DNA of 64,000 bases, from NCBI RefSeq assembly GCF_039534975.1, contig NZ_BAAAWH010000001.1:2294001-2358000 (forward strand). Direction: 5' to 3'. This document shows positions 53,607 to 63,807 of the stretch, one piece after another. The stretch comes from Microbacterium terregens (GTDB taxonomy: Bacteria > Actinomycetota > Actinomycetes > Actinomycetales > Microbacteriaceae). The translations under genes were made by a program, and so were the position numbers. Numbering within the stretch: position 1 is the first letter of the stretch; the number at the start of each line of letters is the position of its first letter. The notes under the pieces were generated by a model that was not told where the DNA came from, made no database searches, and saw only the letters and a list, made by a program, of their open reading frames with translations.

Positions 53607-55316
53607 CTAACCCGTAACCGCGCCCTCCGCAGCGGAGCGGACGAGTTTCGAGTACTTGGCAAGAACGCCACGGGTATAGCGCGGAGGAAGCGGCTCCCAG
53701 CCAGAGCGGCGGGAACCCAGCTCGGTCTCGTCGACGAGTAGGTCGAGAGTTCGAGCCGCGATATCGACCCGTATCAGATCACCATCGCGCACGAAGGCGA
53801 TCGGACCTGCGTCCACCGCTTCGGGAGCTATGTGGCCGATGCACAGGCCGGTTGTGCCGCCTGAGAATCTGCCGTCCGTCAAGAGTAGTACATCTTTTCC
53901 GAGCCCGGCGCCCTTGATCGCGGCGGTGATGGCCAGCATTTCGCGCATCCCCGGGCCGCCCTTCGGGCCCTCGTAGCGGATGACAACGACATCGCCCGCG
54001 CCGATCCGGCCGGCCTCGAGGGCGTCCATGGCGGCACGCTCGCGTTCGAAGACTCGGGCCGGTCCTTCGAAGACGTTCGCGTCGAAGCCCGCCGACTTGA
54101 CCACAGCGCCCTCGGGGGCCATCGTGCCGTGCAGGATGGTGATCCCGCCGGTCGCGTGGATCGGGTTGTCGAGGGTGTGGATCACAGTGCCGTCGACCGG
54201 GTCGGGGTTGAGCTCGCGGAGGTTCTCAGCCAGCGTCTTGCCGGTTACGGTGAGTGCATCGCCGTGCAGCAGACCCTCGTCGAGCATCGCCTTCATGATG
54301 ACCGGGATGCCGCCGTGCCGATCGACGTCGTTCATCACGTACTGGCCGAACGGCTTCATGTCGGCGATGTGCGGCGTCTTGTCGCCGATGCGGTTGAAGT
54401 CGTGCAGGTTCAGCTCGACCTCGGCCTCGCGGGCGATGGCCAGCAGGTGCAGCACCACGTTGGTCGAGCCGCCGAGCGCCATCGCCAGTGCGATCGCGTT
54501 CTCGAACGCCTCCTTGGTGAGGATGTCGCCGGTGGTGATGCCGAGCCTCAGCAGGTTGACGACGGCTTCGCCGGAGCGGTGCGCGTAGTAGTCGCGGCGG
54601 CGGTCCGCGGCGGCCGGTGCAGCGGATCCGGGAAGACTCAGACCGAGCGCCTCGCCGACCGCGGCCATCGTGTTGGCGGTGTACATGCCACCGCAGGCAC
54701 CCTCGCCGGGCGCGAACGCGCACTCGATCCGCTTGAGGTCGGCCTCGGTCATCCGGCCCGCGATGCAGGCGCCCACTCCCTCGAACGAGTCGATGATCGT
54801 GATTTCCTTCTCGGTGCCGTCGCTGAGTTTGACCCAGCCTGGGGCGATCGAGCCGGCGTACAGGAACACGCTGGAGAGGTTCAACCGGGCGCTGGCCATC
54901 AGCATCCCGGGGATGGACTTGTCGCAGCCGGCCAGGAGCACCGTGCCGTCCAGCCGCTCGGCCATGACGACGGTCTCGACCGAGTCGGCGATGACCTCAC
55001 GCGAGACCAGCGAGAAGTGCATTCCTTCGTGACCCATCGAGATGCCGTCGGACACCGAGATCGTGCCGAACTGCAACGGGTAACCGCCGCCTGCGTGCAC
55101 GCCCTCCTTGGCGCCCTGGGCGAGCCGGTCCAGACTCAGGTTGCACGGGGTGATCTCGTTCCAGCTGGATGCGATGCCGATCTGGGGCTTGTCCCAATCG
55201 GCGTCGCCCATTCCGACAGCGCGAAGCATGCCTCGAGACGTCGTGGCCTCGATGCCGTCGGTGACGACGCGACTGCGCGGCTTGATATCGATGCTGTTGT
55301 CGGGGTGAGAGGGCAT
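53607..55316 (-). CDS. ilvD: Dihydroxy-acid dehydratase
   Basis: A 569-aa iron-sulfur dehydratase of the IlvD/Edd family. Cluster cysteines are in [22 protein letters not shown] and [15 protein letters not shown]. It forms 2-oxo acids in valine and isoleucine synthesis. The ATG at 55316 is the family start. It heads the ilvD-ilvB-ilvN-ilvC order on this strand. Confidence 0.95.
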   Translation of the reverse strand: MPSHPDNSIDIKPRSRVVTDGIEATTSRGMLRAVGMGDADWDKPQIGIASSWNEITPCNLSLDRLAQGAKEGVHAGGGYPLQFGTISVSDGISMGHEGMHFSLVSREVIADSVETVVMAERLDGTVLLAGCDKSIPGMLMASARLNLSSVFLYAGSIAPGWVKLSDGTEKEITIIDSFEGVGACIAGRMTEADLKRIECAFAPGEGACGGMYTANTMAAVGEALGLSLPGSAAPAAADRRRDYYAHRSGEAVVNLLRLGITTGDILTKEAFENAIALAMALGGSTNVVLHLLAIAREAEVELNLHDFNRIGDKTPHIADMKPFGQYVMNDVDRHGGIPVIMKAMLDEGLLHGDALTVTGKTLAENLRELNPDPVDGTVIHTLDNPIHATGGITILHGTMAPEGAVVKSAGFDANVFEGPARVFERERAAMDALEAGRIGAGDVVVIRYEGPKGGPGMREMLAITAAIKGAGLGKDVLLLTDGRFSGGTTGLCIGHIAPEAVDAGPIAFVRDGDLIRVDIAARTLDLLVDETELGSRRSGWEPLPPRYTRGVLAKYSKLVRSAAEGAVTG

Positions 55317-55405
55317 TCGCCCAGTCTATTGCCGCGCGGCGGCCCGCTCCCCAGAGCGGCCCGCTTCCCGCGCGCTGCGGGACGGACCCGCCGAGCAGAG
55401 CGGGT

Positions 55406-56203
55406 CTACTCCCGCGCGGCGGTACGGATCCGCGCGAGCAGCTGCAGAGCGGCTGCCAGTTCCGGAATGCCGGCGACACGCACGGTCGCGGCCGTCTCGC
55501 CGCCGCCCACCCGAATGCCGAGGTCATCCGCGCCGAGGCTCGCCAGCGCGTCCTCGTCCGTGACGTCGTCGCCGGCGAACAGCACGGCCGTCGCACCGAG
55601 TCGCCGGCGAAGCGTCGCGATCGCGGAGTCCTTGCCTTCGTGCCGGAACGAGTACTCGACGATGTTGTGGCCGGTGCGACGCCGCCAGTGGGGCGCCCGC
55701 TTCTCGACGAGCCGGTCCGCGGCATCCCTCGAATATTGCGCGTCCTCAGGGCTGGCCATGCGCGTGTGGATGCCGAAGCCGAATGTCTTCGGCTCCACCC
55801 ACACCCCGTCCAGGTCCGCGAGCTCGGCCGCCATGGCGTCGCGCAGCTCGTCGCGGAGGGCATCCGCCTCATCGTCGTCCTCGGTGGCGACCGGGCCCTC
55901 CCCGGGTATCCAGAACTCGGCACCGTGCGAACCCGCCAGGTGCACCGGCGATTCGTCGGCGTGCTCGGCGATCTCGCGCAGGTCGTGCAGGCTGCGCCCC
56001 GAGACGAACGCGACCAGGGTGTCGGGCGTGGCGGCGAGGGCGGCGACTGCGGCGGCCGCCTCGGGAAGGGCGCGGGCGTTCATCGGCTCGTCCTCGAGGG
56101 GGGCGAGGGTGCCGTCGAAATCCAGGGCGACCAACAGGCGATCGGATGCCGCCGACCTGCGCAGCGCCTCTTCGATCGCGGTCGGGTCATCGAGTGTGCT
56201 CAT
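55406..56203 (-). CDS. otsB: Trehalose-6-phosphate phosphatase
   Basis: A 265-aa HAD-superfamily phosphatase. Motif I LLVALDFDGTLAPLEDEP (nucleophile Asp), motif II VAFVSGRS, and motif IV FAGDDVTDEDALAS are intact. It releases trehalose from trehalose 6-phosphate. The ATG shares one base with the otsA stop codon (TGATG), so the two are coupled. Confidence 0.93.
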   Translation of the reverse strand: MSTLDDPTAIEEALRRSAASDRLLVALDFDGTLAPLEDEPMNARALPEAAAAVAALAATPDTLVAFVSGRSLHDLREIAEHADESPVHLAGSHGAEFWIPGEGPVATEDDDEADALRDELRDAMAAELADLDGVWVEPKTFGFGIHTRMASPEDAQYSRDAADRLVEKRAPHWRRRTGHNIVEYSFRHEGKDSAIATLRRRLGATAVLFAGDDVTDEDALASLGADDLGIRVGGGETAATVRVAGIPELAAALQLLARIRTAARE

Positions 56204-57624
56204 CAGTCCTTCTCCCTCTTGTTGCGGAAGACCGCGAGTGCGGCGAGGAACTCGCGCGACCAGTCTTCGACGCTGTGCTCGAGCACGCGCCGGCGCGCCG
56301 CGCGCATGCGGCGGCCCTGCTCGGCCGGCGGCATCTCCACGGCCCGCATCATCGCGTCCTTGAGCCCTTCGATGTCGTGCGGGTTGACCCGCACCGCAGT
56401 GCCCAGCTCGTCGGCCGCACCGGCGAATTCGCTCAGGATGAGCACGCCCCGATTGTCCACACGCGAGGCGACGTACTCCTTGGCGACCAGGTTCATGCCG
56501 TCGCGCAGCGCGGTGACGAGCATCACGTCGGCGGCGAGGAACAGCGCCACCATCTCCTCCCGGGGGTACGCCTGATGCAGGTATCGGATCGCGGTGTGAC
56601 CCATCGTGTCGAAGTCGCCGTCGATGCGCCCGACGGTCAGCTCGATCTCGTCGCGCAGCTGGATGTACGCAGCGACGCGTTCACGACTGGGGCTGGCCAC
56701 CTGCACCAGCGTGGTCTCCTCGACGTTGATGCGCCCTTCGGCCAGCAGTTCGCCATAGGCCTTGAGCCGGTGGCTGATGCCCTTCGTGTAATCGAGCCGG
56801 TCGACTCCGAGGAAGATCCGCTTCGGATTGCCCAGGGATTCACGGATCTCGCGTGCGCGGGCCTTCACATTTTCGTTGCGGGCGAGTTCGATGTACGACG
56901 ACGCGTCGATGGAGATCGGGAATGCCTTGGCGAGGGCGAGGCGTGTCGTGCCGACCCCGTGCGGAACGGAGATTCCCGACGCCTTGGTGTCGTAGCGGAG
57001 CTGGCGACGGACCGCGCGGGCGAAGTTGCCGGCATCGGCCACCCGTTGGAACCCGATCACGTCTGCCCCGAGAAGCCCTTCGAGCACCTGACGTCGCCAC
57101 GGCAGCTGCGAGAACAGGCCGTATGCCGGGAAGGGAATGTGGTGGAAGTAGCCGATCGTGACGTCGGGTCGCATCTCGCGGAGCATCTTCGGCACCAGCT
57201 GGAGCTGGTAATCCTGCACCCACACGATCGCGTTCTCGGCCGCCGCCGCCGCCGACGCCTCCGCGAACCGCTGATTGACGCGCACGTACGCGTCCCACCA
57301 GACGCGGCTGTAGCGCGGCTCGGAGATCACATCGTGGTACAGCGGCCAGATGGTGTCGTTCGAGAAGCCCTCGTAGTAGAGCTCGACGTCCTCCGCGGTC
57401 AGCGTCACCGGGACCAGGTGGGTGCCCTCGAAGTCGAAGGGCTCGACATCCAGGTCGGGTTGGCCCGCCCAGCCGACCCAGGCGCCGTCCGCCTTCTGCA
57501 TCACCGGCTCGAGGGCCGTGACAAGGCCGCCCGGCGAACGCCGCCACGCCTCCGCGCCCTCACCGTCAACAGTCCGGTCTACCGGCAAACGGTTGGCGAC
57601 GACGACGAACTCTGCCTTGGTCAC
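56203..57624 (-). CDS. otsA: Trehalose-6-phosphate synthase
   Basis: A 473-aa GT20 glycosyltransferase. NRLPVDRTVDG at the start, WVQDYQLQLVPKMLR, GYFHHIPFPAYGLFSQLPWR and LGVDRLDYTKGISHRLKAYG are hallmark segments for UDP-glucose and glucose-6-phosphate binding. It makes trehalose 6-phosphate for osmotic and desiccation protection. Start GTG at 57624 with AGGAG upstream. otsB follows directly. Confidence 0.94.
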   Translation of the reverse strand: MTKAEFVVVANRLPVDRTVDGEGAEAWRRSPGGLVTALEPVMQKADGAWVGWAGQPDLDVEPFDFEGTHLVPVTLTAEDVELYYEGFSNDTIWPLYHDVISEPRYSRVWWDAYVRVNQRFAEASAAAAAENAIVWVQDYQLQLVPKMLREMRPDVTIGYFHHIPFPAYGLFSQLPWRRQVLEGLLGADVIGFQRVADAGNFARAVRRQLRYDTKASGISVPHGVGTTRLALAKAFPISIDASSYIELARNENVKARAREIRESLGNPKRIFLGVDRLDYTKGISHRLKAYGELLAEGRINVEETTLVQVASPSRERVAAYIQLRDEIELTVGRIDGDFDTMGHTAIRYLHQAYPREEMVALFLAADVMLVTALRDGMNLVAKEYVASRVDNRGVLILSEFAGAADELGTAVRVNPHDIEGLKDAMMRAVEMPPAEQGRRMRAARRRVLEHSVEDWSREFLAALAVFRNKREKD

Positions 57625-57758
57625 GAGGCTCCTGACGGTGGACGAGACGCTGAGCTCCCAGGCTACCGTCCGGCACTTGCCCCGACCGGCCCGTTGACGC
57701 GGGCGGCGACCGATGTCAAGAGGCGGCGTGATTTTCGGCCGCGCGCTAGCGTGGGGGG

Positions 57759-58013
57759 ATGCGCAAGTATCTGTTCGGCACCGGCCTCCTCACGGCGATC
57801 ACGGGCGGCATCACCCTGCTGAGGGCGCTCCGAGACGATGCCCCGTTCACCTGGCGCACCGCCCTGGGGTGGCTCAGCTGGGGCATCACACTCGCCCTCG
57901 CCATCGGCGCGGTCATCGACACCCGACGCGCCTCGCACGGCGCGATCATCGCCAGCGACTCCCCCGTTCACGGCAAGGAGCAGAAGCTGCTCAAGAAGAG
58001 GCTGCGGGCGTAG
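57759..58013 (+). CDS. Small membrane protein, 84 aa
   Basis: No family recognised. Two membrane helices (about 5-23 and 33-53) with a short periplasmic or cytoplasmic loop, and a basic tail KEQKLLKKRLRA. ATG at 57759. The gene's last 23 bases overlap the end of the convergent acetyltransferase gene. Confidence 0.65.
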   Translation: MRKYLFGTGLLTAITGGITLLRALRDDAPFTWRTALGWLSWGITLALAIGAVIDTRRASHGAIIASDSPVHGKEQKLLKKRLRA

Positions 58014-58455
58014 CCGGAAGCGCGATCTCGTACTGCACGAACCCCGAGTGGCGTGCGACGCGATCGTAGAGTTCCCGGGCCCTGCGGTTGTCCGTGCTGG
58101 TGAGCCAGTAGACCTTGGCGCATCCGGCTTCCTGTGCCCACGTCCGCACGTGCTGGATCAGCGACGCGCCCGCGCCGCCCCCACGCGCATCCGCGCTGAC
58201 GAAGAGATCCTCGAGATAGCAGTACGACCCGGCCGACCACGTCGCCGGGTGGGTCAGCCAGTGCACGAGGCCGATTGCCGTTCCGGCGCCGTCGCGCGCG
58301 AGCGCGCCGTGCAGCTCGGTGCCGTCGATCAGGCGCGCGAACGTGAGCTCGGTCTGTGCGGCCGGCAACTCGGTCTCGTAGAACTCGAGGTAGCCCCGCC
58401 ACAGCGCGAGCCACTCGTCGTGATCGGCGGCCGTGAGCGCGCTGATCGTGTTCAT
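57991..58455 (-). CDS. GNAT-family acetyltransferase
   Basis: A 154-aa N-acetyltransferase. The acetyl-CoA loop is seen in YLEDLFVSADARGGGAGASL, followed by KVYWLTSTDNRRARELYDRV. The length and end are those of diamine or amino-acid acetyltransferases, but the substrate is unknown. The ATG at 58455 is the clear family start. Confidence 0.85.
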   Translation of the reverse strand: MNTISALTAADHDEWLALWRGYLEFYETELPAAQTELTFARLIDGTELHGALARDGAGTAIGLVHWLTHPATWSAGSYCYLEDLFVSADARGGGAGASLIQHVRTWAQEAGCAKVYWLTSTDNRRARELYDRVARHSGFVQYEIALPATPAASS

Positions 58456-58607
58456 AGCGAGAACTCTAGTCCGGGCACCTCGGGCTCCCGTTCCGTTCCG
58501 TCCCGCGAGCTCACGGGTTGGCGCCGAGTGCACGGCCCAGCCGCGTCGAGAAGGCGTGCACTCGACGCGAAGTCGTGCACTCGGCGAGAGAAGCGGGGCC
58601 TTACGGC

Positions 58608-59792
58608 TCAGCGAGTCAGGATCAGCGCTTCGCCTTGCCCGCCGCCGCCGCACAGGGCGACAGCCGCGGTTCCGCCGCCGCGGCGCACCAGTTCGTGCAC
58701 CATGTGGACCACGAGCCGGTTGCCCGACGCGCCGATCGGGTGTCCGATCGCGATGCCGCCGCCGTGGATGTTCACCACGTCGTCGGACAGCCCGAGTTCG
58801 TGCTGTGAGCGGGCGACGACCGCCCCGAAGGCCTCGTTGATCTCGACGATGTCGAGGTCGGCCGGCGTGATCCCCTGCTTCTGGCACGCCTTCTCGATGG
58901 CGCGAGCGGGCTGCGCGTGCAGCGAGTTGTCCGGTCCCGCGACCTGACCCGAGGCCCCCACGACCGCCAGCACCGGCCAGCCGTTGGCGTCGGCGTGCGA
59001 GCGTCGCGTCAGCACGACGGCGGATGCGCCGTCGGAGATCTGCGAGGAGTTGCCGGCGGTGATGGACCCGCCCTCGGCGAACGCGGCGCGCAGCCTGCCG
59101 AGCGTGTCGACCGTGGTCTCGGGGCGGATGCCCTCGTCGGTGGTGACGACCAGCGGGTCCCCCTTGCGCTGCGGAATCTCGACCGGCACGATCTCCGCCG
59201 CGAACACGCCCGCGTCGGTCGCGCGGGCGGCGCGCTGATGCGAGCGGGCGGCCACAGCATCCTGCATCTCGCGGGTCACCTCGAGTCGCTCGTTGTGACG
59301 CTCGGTGGAGGCGCCCATGCTCTCGCGGTCATACGCGTCGGTCAGTCCGTCGTACGCCATGTGGTCCAGCACTTCGACCGAACCGTAGGTCCAGCCCTCA
59401 CGCGAGTTCATCAGCAGGTGCGGCGCGCGGGTCATCGACTCCATGCCCGCAGCCACCACGACCGTCGCGTCGCCGACGGCGATCATGCGCGCTCCGTCGA
59501 TGATCGCGGTCAGCCCCGACAGGCACACCTTGTTCACCGATCCCGAGTGCACGTCCCAGGGGATGCCGGCGCCCACGGCCGCCTGCCGCGCCGGGTTCTG
59601 GCCGGCTCCGGCAGGAAGCACCTGTCCGATGAGCACCGCGTCGACATCCTCGGGGGCGATCCCGCCCCCCGCGAGTGCTCCGCGGATCGCGGTGCTGCCC
59701 AGCTGCACCGCGGTGAGCGGAGCGAGCTGTCCCTTCAGACGGCCCTGCGGCGTGCGGGCGGCAGCGACGATGACGACGTCCTCGGTGTTCAT
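58608..59792 (-). CDS. Acetyl-CoA acetyltransferase (thiolase)
   Basis: A 394-aa thiolase. Nucleophile Cys in [11 protein letters not shown], the [10 protein letters not shown] block and C-terminal [14 protein letters not shown] are conserved. With CoA-transferase and 3-hydroxybutyrate dehydrogenase nearby it most likely splits acetoacetyl-CoA to acetyl-CoA; a role in 3-oxoadipyl-CoA cleavage cannot be excluded. The ATG overlaps the CoA-transferase B stop (ATGA). Confidence 0.92.
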   Translation of the reverse strand: MNTEDVVIVAAARTPQGRLKGQLAPLTAVQLGSTAIRGALAGGGIAPEDVDAVLIGQVLPAGAGQNPARQAAVGAGIPWDVHSGSVNKVCLSGLTAIIDGARMIAVGDATVVVAAGMESMTRAPHLLMNSREGWTYGSVEVLDHMAYDGLTDAYDRESMGASTERHNERLEVTREMQDAVAARSHQRAARATDAGVFAAEIVPVEIPQRKGDPLVVTTDEGIRPETTVDTLGRLRAAFAEGGSITAGNSSQISDGASAVVLTRRSHADANGWPVLAVVGASGQVAGPDNSLHAQPARAIEKACQKQGITPADLDIVEINEAFGAVVARSQHELGLSDDVVNIHGGGIAIGHPIGASGNRLVVHMVHELVRRGGGTAAVALCGGGGQGEALILTR

Positions 59793-60457
59793 GCGTCCAC
59801 CTTAACCGTGGTCGTGGTGAGGTGCTCCGCGACGATCAGCGGCGGTTCGGTCGCCGCGATCACCTCGTCGACGGTCACGCCGGGGGCGGTCTCGACCAGG
59901 ACCAGACCGGCATCCGTCACGTCGATCACGGCGAGGTCCGTGATGATGCGGTGCACGACGCCCTTGCCGGTCAGCGGCAGCGAGCAGGAATCGACGATCT
60001 TCGCGGATCCGTCCTTGGCGACGTGCTCCATCAGCACGATGACCTTGGCCGCGCCGTGCACGAGGTCCATCGCGCCTCCGGGGCCCTTGACCATCTTTCC
60101 GGGGATCATCCAGTTCGCCAGGTCGCCGGATGCCGAGACCTGCATGGCCCCGAGGATCGCGGCGTCGATCTTGCCGCCGCGGATCATGCCGAAGCTGGTC
60201 GCGGAGTCGAAGAAGGCCGCGCCGGGCAGGACGGTGACGGTCTCTTTTCCGGCGTTGATCAGATCAGGGTCCACGTTCGCCTCGGTCGGGTACGGACCGA
60301 CCCCCAGGATGCCGTTCTCGGACTGCAGGATGACCGTCACGCCGTCGGGGACGAAGTTGGGCACCAGCGTCGGCAGGCCGATACCGAGGTTGACGTAGGA
60401 GCCGTCGCTCAGCTCGGCGGCGGCGCGGGCTGCCATCTCGTTGCGGGTGAGGACCAT
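59789..60457 (-). CDS. scoB: 3-oxoacid CoA-transferase subunit B
   Basis: A 222-aa beta subunit. The catalytic Glu lies in [29 protein letters not shown] at the N-terminus is typical. It works with subunit A to move CoA from succinyl-CoA (or another donor) to acetoacetate. One base separates it from subunit A, and it overlaps the thiolase gene by 4 bases. Confidence 0.9.
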   Translation of the reverse strand: MVLTRNEMAARAAAELSDGSYVNLGIGLPTLVPNFVPDGVTVILQSENGILGVGPYPTEANVDPDLINAGKETVTVLPGAAFFDSATSFGMIRGGKIDAAILGAMQVSASGDLANWMIPGKMVKGPGGAMDLVHGAAKVIVLMEHVAKDGSAKIVDSCSLPLTGKGVVHRIITDLAVIDVTDAGLVLVETAPGVTVDEVIAATEPPLIVAEHLTTTTVKVDA

Positions 60458-60458
60458 G

Positions 60459-61235
60459 TCAGTTCCCTTCCGTCGCGGTGACGGTTCGTCGCTCGATGCG
60501 CTTGTCGATGTCGGCGCCGACCTCGACGATGCGGTGCACGTAGATTCCCGGCAGGTGGATCTGGTCGGGGTCGAGTTCGCCCGGTTCGACCAGTTCCTCG
60601 ACCTGAGCGATGCAGATCCGACCCGCCATCGCGGCCAGCGGATTGAAGTTGCGGGCCGCCTTGTTGAAGATCAGGTTGCCGTAGCGGTCGCCGCGCAGCG
60701 CGTGCACGAGCGAGAAGTCGGTCTGGATCGCCTCTTCGAGCACGTATTCACGGGGCTCTCCCGACACGTCCAGCGTGCGCACGTCCTTCACCGGGGATGC
60801 CACCGCCACTCCCCCGTGGCCGTCATAGCGGCGCGGCAAGCCTCCCTCGGCGACTTGCGTGCCGACACCGGTCTGCGTGTAGAACGCGCCGATGCCGGAC
60901 CCGCCGGCACGCAGCTTCTCGGCCAGCGTGCCCTGCGGGGTGAGCTCGAGTTCGAGCTCACCGGAGAGGAACTGCCGCTCGAACTCCTTGTTCTCTCCGA
61001 CGTACGACGAGGTCATCTTGCGGATCCGCTTCGCGTTGAGCAGGATTCCCAGGCCCCAGTCGTCGACGCCGCAGTTGTTGCTGACGATGCTCAGATCACC
61101 CGTGCCCTGTGCCAGCAGTGCCTCGATGAGGGCGATCGGATTGCCCGAGAGCCCGAATCCCCCGACGGCGAGTGTCGCGCCGTCCGGGATGTCGGCGACC
61201 GCCTCAGCGGCGGACGCGTAAGTCTTGTCGATCAC
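60459..61235 (-). CDS. scoA: 3-oxoacid CoA-transferase subunit A
   Basis: A 258-aa alpha subunit, with [35 protein letters not shown] and the ADFSLV-like segment [16 protein letters not shown]. The GTG at 61235 (VIDKTYASA) is the standard family start, so the much longer open frame upstream is not used. It heads the transferase-thiolase operon and is divergent from the IclR gene with 108 bases between. Confidence 0.9.
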   Translation of the reverse strand: MIDKTYASAAEAVADIPDGATLAVGGFGLSGNPIALIEALLAQGTGDLSIVSNNCGVDDWGLGILLNAKRIRKMTSSYVGENKEFERQFLSGELELELTPQGTLAEKLRAGGSGIGAFYTQTGVGTQVAEGGLPRRYDGHGGVAVASPVKDVRTLDVSGEPREYVLEEAIQTDFSLVHALRGDRYGNLIFNKAARNFNPLAAMAGRICIAQVEELVEPGELDPDQIHLPGIYVHRIVEVGADIDKRIERRTVTATEGN

Positions 61236-61343
61236 GTGCGACTCCTGTGTCTGGGGGAAACTCGTGCTTCCATCCTGTGCGCGACTGCGGCAGACCGCGA
61301 CGCATGCTGTCGCCATGTGGATCGCGCACGGCATACTGTCCAT

Positions 61344-62138
61344 ATGGTGGACACTCCGCGCGAACGATCGGTGCCCGGCGCGCAGTCGGTGGCGCGGGCC
61401 GCCCGTCTGCTGCGCCTCGTGACCGGCGCTGGCGACGAGGGGCTCACGGCGGCGGACCTCGCGCGCCACGCCGACCTGACGCGCCCCACCGCGCATCGGC
61501 TGCTGGCTGCGCTGCGACAGGAAGGGCTCGTCGATCAGGACGAGAAGAGCGGGCGGTGGATGCCGGGCCCCGAGCTGTATCTCATGGGAACGGCCGCGGC
61601 ATCCCGGTATGACATCACCGGAATCGCACGCGACATCGTGCGCTCCCTCGCTGTGCGGACGGAAGAGAGCGCGTTCCTCTCGGTGCGACGCGGAGACGAG
61701 ACGGTGTGCCTGCTCCGCGAGGAGGGCAGCTTTCCGATCCGGTCGTTCGTCCTCTCCGAGGGCGTGCGGTTCCCTCTCGGCGTTGCCTCGGCCGGCCTGG
61801 CGATCCTCGCGTTCCTGCCACCCCACGATGTGGACGCCTATTTCGAGCGGCATCCGGAACTGCCGGCCAAGTGGGGTGCGGCGCACGGCGAGAAGCGCCT
61901 CCGCACCCGCCTGCGCGAGACGCAGGAGCGCGGCTACGCCCTGAACCCCGGTCTGATCGTCGAGGGCAGTTTCGGTCTCGGCGCCGCGGTGTTCACGCGC
62001 GCGGGCGAGCCGCAGTGGGCGCTCAGCCTGACCGGCGTGCAGTTCCGGTTCGGACCCGATCGGCTCGCCGACCTGGGTCGCACGCTGCTCGCCCACGCGC
62101 ATCAGCTCACGACGCGCGTCGCCGCGACCGCCCGCTGA
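61344..62138 (+). CDS. IclR-family regulator
   Basis: A 264-aa IclR protein. Helix-turn-helix in GLTAADLARHADLTRPTAHR followed by LLAALRQEGLVD; C-terminal effector domain with LREEGSFPIRSF and GVRFPLGVASAGLAIL. Divergent from the CoA-transferase operon, so it probably controls it, perhaps sensing a 3-oxoacid. The ATG at 61344 is the start. Confidence 0.88.
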   Translation: MVDTPRERSVPGAQSVARAARLLRLVTGAGDEGLTAADLARHADLTRPTAHRLLAALRQEGLVDQDEKSGRWMPGPELYLMGTAAASRYDITGIARDIVRSLAVRTEESAFLSVRRGDETVCLLREEGSFPIRSFVLSEGVRFPLGVASAGLAILAFLPPHDVDAYFERHPELPAKWGAAHGEKRLRTRLRETQERGYALNPGLIVEGSFGLGAAVFTRAGEPQWALSLTGVQFRFGPDRLADLGRTLLAHAHQLTTRVAATAR

Positions 62139-62143
62139 CCTCG

Positions 62144-63058
62144 TCAGGACAGGACGGCAGCGGACGCGAGCGCGAGCTGATCGCGGACGACGTCGGCGAC
62201 GGCATCCGCCCCGCGCTCGGACAGCACGATCGTGTAGTGATTGACGTCGCTGACCGCGACATGGGTGATTCCGGGGTGCGCGGACAGCAGGTCCGGCAGC
62301 CGGTCCGCGGCGTAGAGCGCCGGCAGCTGATCCAGCAGCCCGCGCTCGGCGGTCAGCAGGGCCGTCGGATGCCGCAGCCGGGCCAGCGCCTCGGCGATCG
62401 CCGTCCCGGTGTTCTGGTCCATCGAGTCCTCTTCGAGGGTCGCATAGCGAGTCGCCGGGCGAAGCTCCGGCTCCTCGCCGACCAGGTCGTACGCGAAGTA
62501 CGCCTCGAGCGCGGGCGTCCAATCGCGTGTGAACGCCGGGTGCGCACGCCAGAAGTCGAGGTAGGCCTCCACCGAGGCGAAGCGCATCGCGAGTCTCTCG
62601 GCGGTGGGCCCGAGAACGAGACGGATGACCTCGTCGGCGGAAAGCTCGTCCGGCACGTCCAGAGGCAGCCCGCCGTCGACGAGAACCAGGCGCGAGACGC
62701 GCTCCGGGTACCGCTCGCCGAGCACCAGCGCGACGAACGCGCCCATGGAGTGGCCGACGACGACCGCACGGTCGATTCCGAGCGCGTCGAGCACGGCGAC
62801 CAGGTCCCGGGCGTGCGCGTCCAGTCCGGCCGAGCCGGTGAGCTCGTTGCTGCGGCCCCGCCCCCGCAGGTCCGGCGCGATCACGCGCGCGAACGGCAGG
62901 CGGTCGGCCACCAGCGGCCAGGACAGGTGGGATGCCGTCACGCCATGGATCATCAGGACGGCGGGTGCGGCATCCGCTGTGCCGTTCTCCGGCTCCCAGA
63001 TGCCTACGTGCAGGTCGCCGCCGGCGACGGGGACCTCGGCGGTGCGGTAGCGGCTCAT
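62144..63058 (-). CDS. Alpha/beta hydrolase
   Basis: A 304-aa alpha/beta-fold hydrolase. Oxyanion motif MIHGVTASHLSW, nucleophile in VVGHSMGAFVAL, an acid residue in the LLTAERG region and His in VSDVNHYTIVL. It may hydrolyse an ester feeding the neighbouring 3-hydroxybutyrate dehydrogenase; that link rests on the 4-base overlap of the two genes. Convergent with the IclR gene, 5 bases apart. Confidence 0.85.
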   Translation of the reverse strand: MSRYRTAEVPVAGGDLHVGIWEPENGTADAAPAVLMIHGVTASHLSWPLVADRLPFARVIAPDLRGRGRSNELTGSAGLDAHARDLVAVLDALGIDRAVVVGHSMGAFVALVLGERYPERVSRLVLVDGGLPLDVPDELSADEVIRLVLGPTAERLAMRFASVEAYLDFWRAHPAFTRDWTPALEAYFAYDLVGEEPELRPATRYATLEEDSMDQNTGTAIAEALARLRHPTALLTAERGLLDQLPALYAADRLPDLLSAHPGITHVAVSDVNHYTIVLSERGADAVADVVRDQLALASAAVLS

Positions 63059-63807
63059 CGAGCCGTCCACCCGCCATCCATCGTGTAGGACGCGCCGGTG
63101 ACCATGCCGGCCTTGTCGGAGACGAGCCACCCCACCAGCGATGCGACCTCTTCCGGCTCGATGAGCCGCTTGATCGCATTCTCGGTCAGCAGCACCTTCT
63201 CGAGCACCTCGTCCTCGGGGATGCCGTGCACCCGCGCCTGGTCGGTGATCTGGTGCTCGACCAGCGGGGTGCGCACGTACGACGGGTTGATGCAGTTGCT
63301 CGTCACCCCGTGCGCGGCCCCCTCCAGAGCGGTGACCTTGGAGAGTCCTTCGAGCCCGTGCTTGGCAGTGACGTACGCGGACTTGAACGCGCTCGCGCGC
63401 AGACCGTGCGCGCTCGACACATTGACGACTCGGCCCCACCCGCGGCGGTACATCCCCGGCAGCACGGCGCGGATGAGCAGGAACGGGGATTCGACCATGA
63501 GCCGCTGCATCAGCCGGAATGTCTCGGGGTCGAACTCGGGAATCGGGCTCACCCGCTGGATGCCCACGTTGTTGACGAGGATGTCCGCGTCGAGGGCGAG
63601 GTCCTCGAGCTGCTTCGTATCGGCCAGATCGATCAGCCACGGGTCCCCGCCGACCTCGTCGGCGATCGATTCGGTCAGGTAGACGTGGTGGTCCGCCACG
63701 ACGACGTGCGCGCCGCGCGCCGCGAACTCGTGCACGCAGGCGAGCCCGATGCCGCTGGCACCGCCGGTGACGACCGCGCGTTTGCCCGCCAGATCCTGAT
63801 CCGTCAT
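63055..63807 (-). CDS. 3-hydroxybutyrate dehydrogenase (SDR)
   Basis: A 250-aa short-chain dehydrogenase. Cofactor motif TGGASGIGLACV, NNVGIQ, catalytic Ser in NVSSAHG and the YxxxK motif in KSAYVTAKHGLEGLSKV, the latter typical of D-3-hydroxybutyrate dehydrogenase. It oxidises 3-hydroxybutyrate to acetoacetate, which the CoA-transferase and thiolase encoded nearby convert to acetyl-CoA. The ATG at 63807 overlaps the stop of the upstream TetR gene. Confidence 0.85.
   Translation of the reverse strand: MTDQDLAGKRAVVTGGASGIGLACVHEFAARGAHVVVADHHVYLTESIADEVGGDPWLIDLADTKQLEDLALDADILVNNVGIQRVSPIPEFDPETFRLMQRLMVESPFLLIRAVLPGMYRRGWGRVVNVSSAHGLRASAFKSAYVTAKHGLEGLSKVTALEGAAHGVTSNCINPSYVRTPLVEHQITDQARVHGIPEDEVLEKVLLTENAIKRLIEPEEVASLVGWLVSDKAGMVTGASYTMDGGWTAR

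Noticed and set aside
61236-63179. Apparent 906-residue minus-strand frame that would add about 650 residues before CoA-transferase subunit A
   Set aside because: Family similarity begins at the GTG at 61235; upstream, the frame crosses a divergent IclR gene and an unrelated hydrolase gene.
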